64,000 nt of DNA, taken from contig NZ_LS999839.1 in NCBI RefSeq assembly GCF_900564155.1, positions 3,531,097 to 3,595,096 of the forward strand. Direction: 5' to 3'. The stretch comes from Pedobacter schmidteae (GTDB lineage: Bacteria > Bacteroidota > Bacteroidia > Sphingobacteriales > Sphingobacteriaceae). Below are positions 60,197-64,000 of the stretch, piece after piece (the stretch's first letter is position 1; every line of letters starts with the position of its first letter). Position numbers and translations under genes: made by a program. Under the pieces are notes generated by a model. It had not been told where the DNA came from and did not search any database. It was given only the letters and a program-made list of their open reading frames with translations.

Positions 60197-62074
60197 ATGA
60201 AAAAGAACATATTACTTTCGCTGCTGTTGCTAACAGCGGCGAAAGTCTTTGCGCAAGACCAGATGGTGCTCAAAAGCCCCAATCAGAAAACTGCCATTAC
60301 GCTATCTGTCAGAAACAATAGTTTAAATTATGAGGTTTCCAGCGGTAATAAAGTGGTCATTAATTCTTCACCCATCCGCATGTTTGTGGACGGCTCAGAC
60401 ATTACCAGCGGCATTACCATGGGCAAAGCCGAAAGGTATCAGCTGAACGAACAATATCCATGGTATGGCGTACATGCTACTGCCCGAAACCATTACAATG
60501 GTGCAAAAATGGACATCGTTAATGGCGCAGTCAATTATACATTAGACCTTCGTGTTTTTGATGATGGAGTAGCTTTCAGGTTAGTTGTTCCGGGAAAAGA
60601 CAATGAAAAAAGAGTTGCCGACGAGGCTACCGTGTTTACGCTGCCTGCAGGCAGCCTGGCCTGGTACCACGATCTGTATATGCACTACGAAGGTGTGTAC
60701 GAAAAGAAAAATATGGATACCGTAAAGGCGGGGCAGTGGGCCGCACCATCGGTTACTTTTCAGCAGCCTCACAATAAACTTTATGTGGCCATTACCGAGG
60801 CCGACCTGAAAAATTATGGTGGTATGGCCCTCCAAACGGATGGCAAAAAAGGAATGGTATTGCGCTTACCGCAACATCAGCCTACTTCTTATCCCTATAA
60901 ATTGCGCTATAGTCCGGCCGATACCCTGAAATTGTCTAAACCGGCTGTGATAACAGGTACCATTAGTACCCCATGGCGTGTAGTTATGATTGCCGAAAAC
61001 CTCAACAGCCTGGTCAACAATGATATGGTACACAACCTTTGTCCACCGCCCGATAAGCAGCTGTTTCCGCAAGGTATCAAAACCGAATGGATAAAACCGG
61101 GGCCGGCGGTATGGAAATATCTCGACGAAGGTGGCGAAAGTACTGTAGCCAATATGAAGGAGTTTTCCAGAATGGCAGGTGAACTGGGCTTCAAACACAA
61201 TATTCTGGAAGGATTCTGGAACAAATGGAGCGATGATGATTTGAGGGGCCTGACCGATTACTCCAGGAAACAAGGCGTAGAAATCTGGCTTTGGGAACAT
61301 TCTAAAAACTTATGGGATACCGCCAAAAGACAAGCCTTTTTTAAACGTTGTCACGATTTGGGCATTGGTGGTTTAAAAATTGATTTTTTTGATCATGAAG
61401 CCAAAGATGTAGTAGACTTGTATGAGGATATCCTGAAAGAAACGGCAGAACAGAAATTAATGGTCGATTTTCATGGTGCCAATAAACCTACAGGACAGGA
61501 ACGTACCTGGCCAAATGAGCTGACCCGTGAAGCTGTAAAAGGTATGGAAGCCAGTAAGCTGGCCGATAGGGCAGGACACAATGTAACGCTTCCTTTTACC
61601 AGGTTTATTGCCGGGCATGCCGAATATACTCCTGTACATTTTGGCGAACGTCGTAAAAATACCACCTGGACACACCAGATCGCTACAGCAGCCATTTTCT
61701 CTGCACCGCTGCTTACCTACGCCGCTAGTCCGCAACACCTGCTCGAAAATCCGGCAGTAGAAATGATCAAAAGCATCCCTTCCGTATGGGATGAAACGAT
61801 TGTATTGCCAGGCTCGGCAATTGGCGAAGCTGCAATTTATGCCAGACGTAAGGGCAATACCTGGTTCCTGGCCGCTATCAATGGTAAAAAGCCGGTAACC
61901 ATAACGGTTTCCCTGTCATTTTTGGGCGATGGTACCTATCAAAAGTTGGAAGTGGCTGATGTAAAAGGAAACACGGCTACGCTAAAAGTCACGAAAGGTC
62001 AAAACACCAAAAAGGATAAAATTGTACTCGATCTGGGCGAAGGCGGTGGTTATATCGCTAAGTTCACAAAATAA
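60197..62074 (+). CDS. GH97 glycosidase, Asp-nucleophile (alpha-galactosidase) type
   Basis: This 625-residue exported enzyme has a signal peptide (about 1-19, ending VFAQ), an N-terminal beta-supersandwich (to about 280), a TIM barrel (about 290-530) and a C-terminal beta domain. GLKIDFFDHEAKD carries Asp396, matching the nucleophile of the retaining GH97 branch (as in BtGH97b alpha-galactosidase), not the inverting SusB alpha-glucosidase branch that uses Glu bases. The later ELTREAVKGMEAS segment offers the acid/base Glu. It is 12 nt after SusD and should cut alpha-galactosides in the periplasm. Activity is inferred from this residue. Confidence 0.88.
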   Translation: MKKNILLSLLLLTAAKVFAQDQMVLKSPNQKTAITLSVRNNSLNYEVSSGNKVVINSSPIRMFVDGSDITSGITMGKAERYQLNEQYPWYGVHATARNHYNGAKMDIVNGAVNYTLDLRVFDDGVAFRLVVPGKDNEKRVADEATVFTLPAGSLAWYHDLYMHYEGVYEKKNMDTVKAGQWAAPSVTFQQPHNKLYVAITEADLKNYGGMALQTDGKKGMVLRLPQHQPTSYPYKLRYSPADTLKLSKPAVITGTISTPWRVVMIAENLNSLVNNDMVHNLCPPPDKQLFPQGIKTEWIKPGPAVWKYLDEGGESTVANMKEFSRMAGELGFKHNILEGFWNKWSDDDLRGLTDYSRKQGVEIWLWEHSKNLWDTAKRQAFFKRCHDLGIGGLKIDFFDHEAKDVVDLYEDILKETAEQKLMVDFHGANKPTGQERTWPNELTREAVKGMEASKLADRAGHNVTLPFTRFIAGHAEYTPVHFGERRKNTTWTHQIATAAIFSAPLLTYAASPQHLLENPAVEMIKSIPSVWDETIVLPGSAIGEAAIYARRKGNTWFLAAINGKKPVTITVSLSFLGDGTYQKLEVADVKGNTATLKVTKGQNTKKDKIVLDLGEGGGYIAKFTK

Positions 62075-62140
62075 ATTCAGCCGGGCGGGAAATGTTCAAA
62101 ACGTTGAATAAAATGCCAAATTGAGCAATTTTATATCTTA

Positions 62141-62190
62141 CATCATTTCATATATTTGGTTAGGCTACTAACCAAATATATGAAATGATG
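62141..62190. promoter_or_regulatory. perfect 23-bp-arm palindrome upstream of the second sigma gene
   Basis: The arms 62141-62163 and 62168-62190 are exact inverted copies around the 4-nt centre GCTA. No T run follows either arm, so it is not a normal terminator. The right arm contains CTAACCAAATATATGAA, 16 of 17 identical to the susC start region CTAACCAAATGTATGAA at 55191-55207. RNA of the left arm could pair with that start region along all 17 positions, one of them G-U. Confidence 0.65.
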
Positions 62191-62252
62191 ATGCTATTGA
62201 CGTCTGTTTCAGGCCTGTTTTCCTTTTTCAACGTATAATTTTAATGCTGTAG

Positions 62253-62831
62253 ATGTCGGTAAAACACATACATACAGATGAAGAATTATTTGCATTGATA
62301 AAGGAGGGCAACCATGTTGCTTACACGCAGATATTTGACCGCTTTTATGGCGTATTGTATTTACATGCCCTCAAAATCCTTCAGGATGAGGATGAAGCCA
62401 AAGACCTGATACAGGAATTGTTTGAAATGATCTGGGCCCGGCGCAGTACATTAAGTTTAACGGGAAGTTTATCATCTTATTTATACGCCAGTACACGCAA
62501 TATGGTACTCAATCGTATAGCTTATAAAAAGGTGAGGGGCAGATATATCCAATCCCTCGGGCAGTTTATGGAACAGGAACAGTGTCTTACCGATTTCCAT
62601 GTACGCGAGCAGCAGCTCAAACAACTCATTGAACAGGAGATTGCTGCTTTACCTTCAAAAATGAGTGAAATTTTCCGTCTCAGCCGAACCGAATACCTGT
62701 CTCACAAAGAAATTGCCTCAAAACTGTCCCTTTCCGAATTAACAGTCAAAACACAGGTCAAAAGGGCTTTAAAGATACTTAAACCCAAGTTTGGCTTCGT
62801 CATTAGCTTCCTGTTGTTTTTTATTTCCTGA
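62253..62831 (+). CDS. ECF RNA polymerase sigma-70 factor (second copy)
   Basis: This 192-residue sigma factor is paralogous to the one at 53058: IFDRFYGVLYLHALKILQDED and DLIQELFEMIWARRS in region 2, LPSKMSEIFRLSRTEYLSHK and LSELTVKTQVKRALKIL in region 4. It is followed after 74 nt by a FecR gene, so a second surface-signalling unit starts here and its receptor should lie beyond the window. The palindrome at 62141 is immediately upstream. Confidence 0.93.
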   Translation: MSVKHIHTDEELFALIKEGNHVAYTQIFDRFYGVLYLHALKILQDEDEAKDLIQELFEMIWARRSTLSLTGSLSSYLYASTRNMVLNRIAYKKVRGRYIQSLGQFMEQEQCLTDFHVREQQLKQLIEQEIAALPSKMSEIFRLSRTEYLSHKEIASKLSLSELTVKTQVKRALKILKPKFGFVISFLLFFIS

Positions 62832-62905
62832 TTTTTTTCTCTTTACGTACCCCCGGGCAGGGGAGCTAATTGTCTTATGAGGAAAAAAAATAAAAGGGCA
62901 ATTTT

Positions 62906-64000
62906 ATGACGGATGATCCTGAAAAATTATTGGATAAATACAATGCAGGGCTTTGTACAGATGAAGAAAAATCGGTAGTCGAAAGCTGGTACCTTAAAAT
63001 GAGTGCCGCAACAGATTCAAAGCTGAATCCGGAGACAGCAGTTTCCACAAAGGAAAAAGTATGGGCTGCCTTGTCTGCAAATAAAACCCCTGCGCATCCA
63101 AGGTATTTAAAATACAAGATTGCTTCCGCTGCAGTGCTGATTGTGGGACTTACCCTGACCATTTTGTACCATACAGAGCCGGCAAACCAGCACAAGCTTA
63201 CCACCCTGGTTAAGCAAGATATAGCTCCCGGAGGTAATAAGGCTTTTTTAACATTGTCCAATGGAAAGAGGCTTTCTTTAACTGATGCCGCTAATGGCCA
63301 TATCCTGAAAAATAGCGGCCTGCAGATCACTAAAACAGCCGAAGGCCAACTGGTTTATACCGTCTCCAGGGATGGCGCGGGCAGTATAGAAAAGCCCGGT
63401 TTCAATGAAATAGAAACACCCCGGGGCGGACAGTACCAGGTTAACCTTCCTGATGGGACCAAAGTATGGCTCAATGCCGCTTCCTCACTGCGCTATCCTA
63501 CCCGGTTTACCGGAAAAGATAGAATTGTTGAACTTAAAGGTGAAGGTTATTTTGAAGTGGCCAAAGATGTAAAACGTCCCTTCATCGTAAAAAGTGACCG
63601 TCAGCAAGTAGAGGTATTGGGTACCCATTTCAATATCAATAGCTATCCTGAAGAAGAAAGTACCCATACCACCCTGCTGGAAGGTAGTGTAAAAGTGCAT
63701 ACAGATATACAGGGCAAAACTGTACTGCTAAAACCAGGACAGCAAAGTAAAATAGAAGGCGATAAGGTTGACGTAGAAAACGCCGACATAGAAAGTGTAT
63801 TGGCCTGGAAAAATGGCGATTTCTTTTTTAAAGGAGATGACATCAAAACTGTAATGAATAAAGTGAGCAGATGGTACGATGTAACCGTGGTATACAAAGG
63901 CAATTTTAGCGGGCTCAAATTCGGAGGATTGATTTCCAGGTCCAAAAATATCTCTTCGGTACTGAACATTATGGAGTCGACCGGCAAGGTACATTTCAAA
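62906..64000 (+). CDS. FecR-family anti-sigma factor, cut by window end
   Basis: ATG 62906 opens a frame that is still open at 64000 (365 codons). It has a short cytoplasmic N-terminus, a transmembrane helix around residues 72-90 (IASAAVLIVGLTLTILY), IAPGGNKAFLTLSNGKRLSL, then the FecR domain (TPRGGQYQVNLPDGTKVWLN, GEGYFEVAK) and most of the DUF4974-type end (FGGLISRSKNISSVLNIMES). It is a close paralog of the FecR at 53728 without the repeat insert. By comparison about 10-15 residues are missing. Confidence 0.9.
   Translation, partial: MTDDPEKLLDKYNAGLCTDEEKSVVESWYLKMSAATDSKLNPETAVSTKEKVWAALSANKTPAHPRYLKYKIASAAVLIVGLTLTILYHTEPANQHKLTTLVKQDIAPGGNKAFLTLSNGKRLSLTDAANGHILKNSGLQITKTAEGQLVYTVSRDGAGSIEKPGFNEIETPRGGQYQVNLPDGTKVWLNAASSLRYPTRFTGKDRIVELKGEGYFEVAKDVKRPFIVKSDRQQVEVLGTHFNINSYPEEESTHTTLLEGSVKVHTDIQGKTVLLKPGQQSKIEGDKVDVENADIESVLAWKNGDFFFKGDDIKTVMNKVSRWYDVTVVYKGNFSGLKFGGLISRSKNISSVLNIMESTGKVHFK

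Noticed and set aside
62185..62238. 16-codon open frame beginning in the 23-bp palindrome
   Set aside because: It has no homology or coding signal, and its start codon is part of the palindrome arm; the structure is the better explanation.
1..64000. CRISPR arrays, insertion sequences, tRNA or rRNA genes
   Set aside because: No regularly spaced repeats, transposase motifs or cloverleaf/rRNA signatures were noticed anywhere in the window; short tRNAs could still be missed by eye.

Overview
The window reads as chromosome of a Bacteroidota bacterium, most likely a Pedobacter-like member of the Sphingobacteriaceae. The signs are SusC/SusD outer-membrane pairs with N-terminal STN domains, ECF sigma/FecR pairs, a hybrid two-component system, a Nudix-type arabinose regulator, AT-rich start regions with little Shine-Dalgarno signal, and -7 boxes of the TAnnTTTG type. 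The genus is inferred from overall gene style, not from a marker gene. No rRNA, tRNA, CRISPR array, transposase or phage gene was seen.

Region 1 (1-6542): the last 33 codons of a FecR anti-sigma factor, then a SusC-like receptor, a SusD-like lipoprotein and a TlpA-type thiol-disulfide oxidoreductase, closed by a strong terminator.

Region 2 (6548-30668): an IclR regulator faces a long rhamnose-oriented operon across a perfect 12-bp-arm palindrome. The operon holds GH78, GH2, a cassette of two solute-binding-protein-like genes without signal peptides flanking two paralogous class III CoA-transferases, a Gfo/Idh/MocA oxidoreductase, a MaoC dehydratase, a FucP-type sugar permease and a GH106 enzyme. 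After a hairpin follow a sialate-O-acetylesterase-like enzyme, a DUF5703 protein, a GH105 protein with an extra C-terminal domain, and a zinc alcohol dehydrogenase. The exported enzymes would strip rhamnose, galactose, acetyl groups and unsaturated uronate from a pectin-like glycan or glycoside. The cytoplasmic part looks like a CoA-linked pathway for a released acid, and this is the strongest candidate for an undescribed system here.

Region 3 (30714-39424): a protein with a DisA/DACNV-like nucleotide-sensor module, a diheme cytochrome c, an Lrp/AsnC regulator, a small protein resembling an AraC sensor domain without its HTH, and a compact jetA-jetB-jetC (mksF-mksE-mksB) condensin operon that ends at a terminator with no jetD/mksG nuclease.

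Region 4 (39485-47585): clustered hairpins, then the arabinose operon on the minus strand (Nudix-type AraR, AraB, AraD, AraA, SSS sugar/sodium symporter) with a likely AraR operator, and a divergent secreted aldose 1-epimerase.

Region 5 (47654-64000): a hybrid two-component sensor/regulator, an alpha/beta hydrolase, ECF sigma/FecR, SusC/SusD and a GH97 glycosidase with an Asp nucleophile, making a polysaccharide utilisation locus with two layers of control. A second sigma/FecR pair begins after a perfect 23-bp-arm palindrome and runs off the end.
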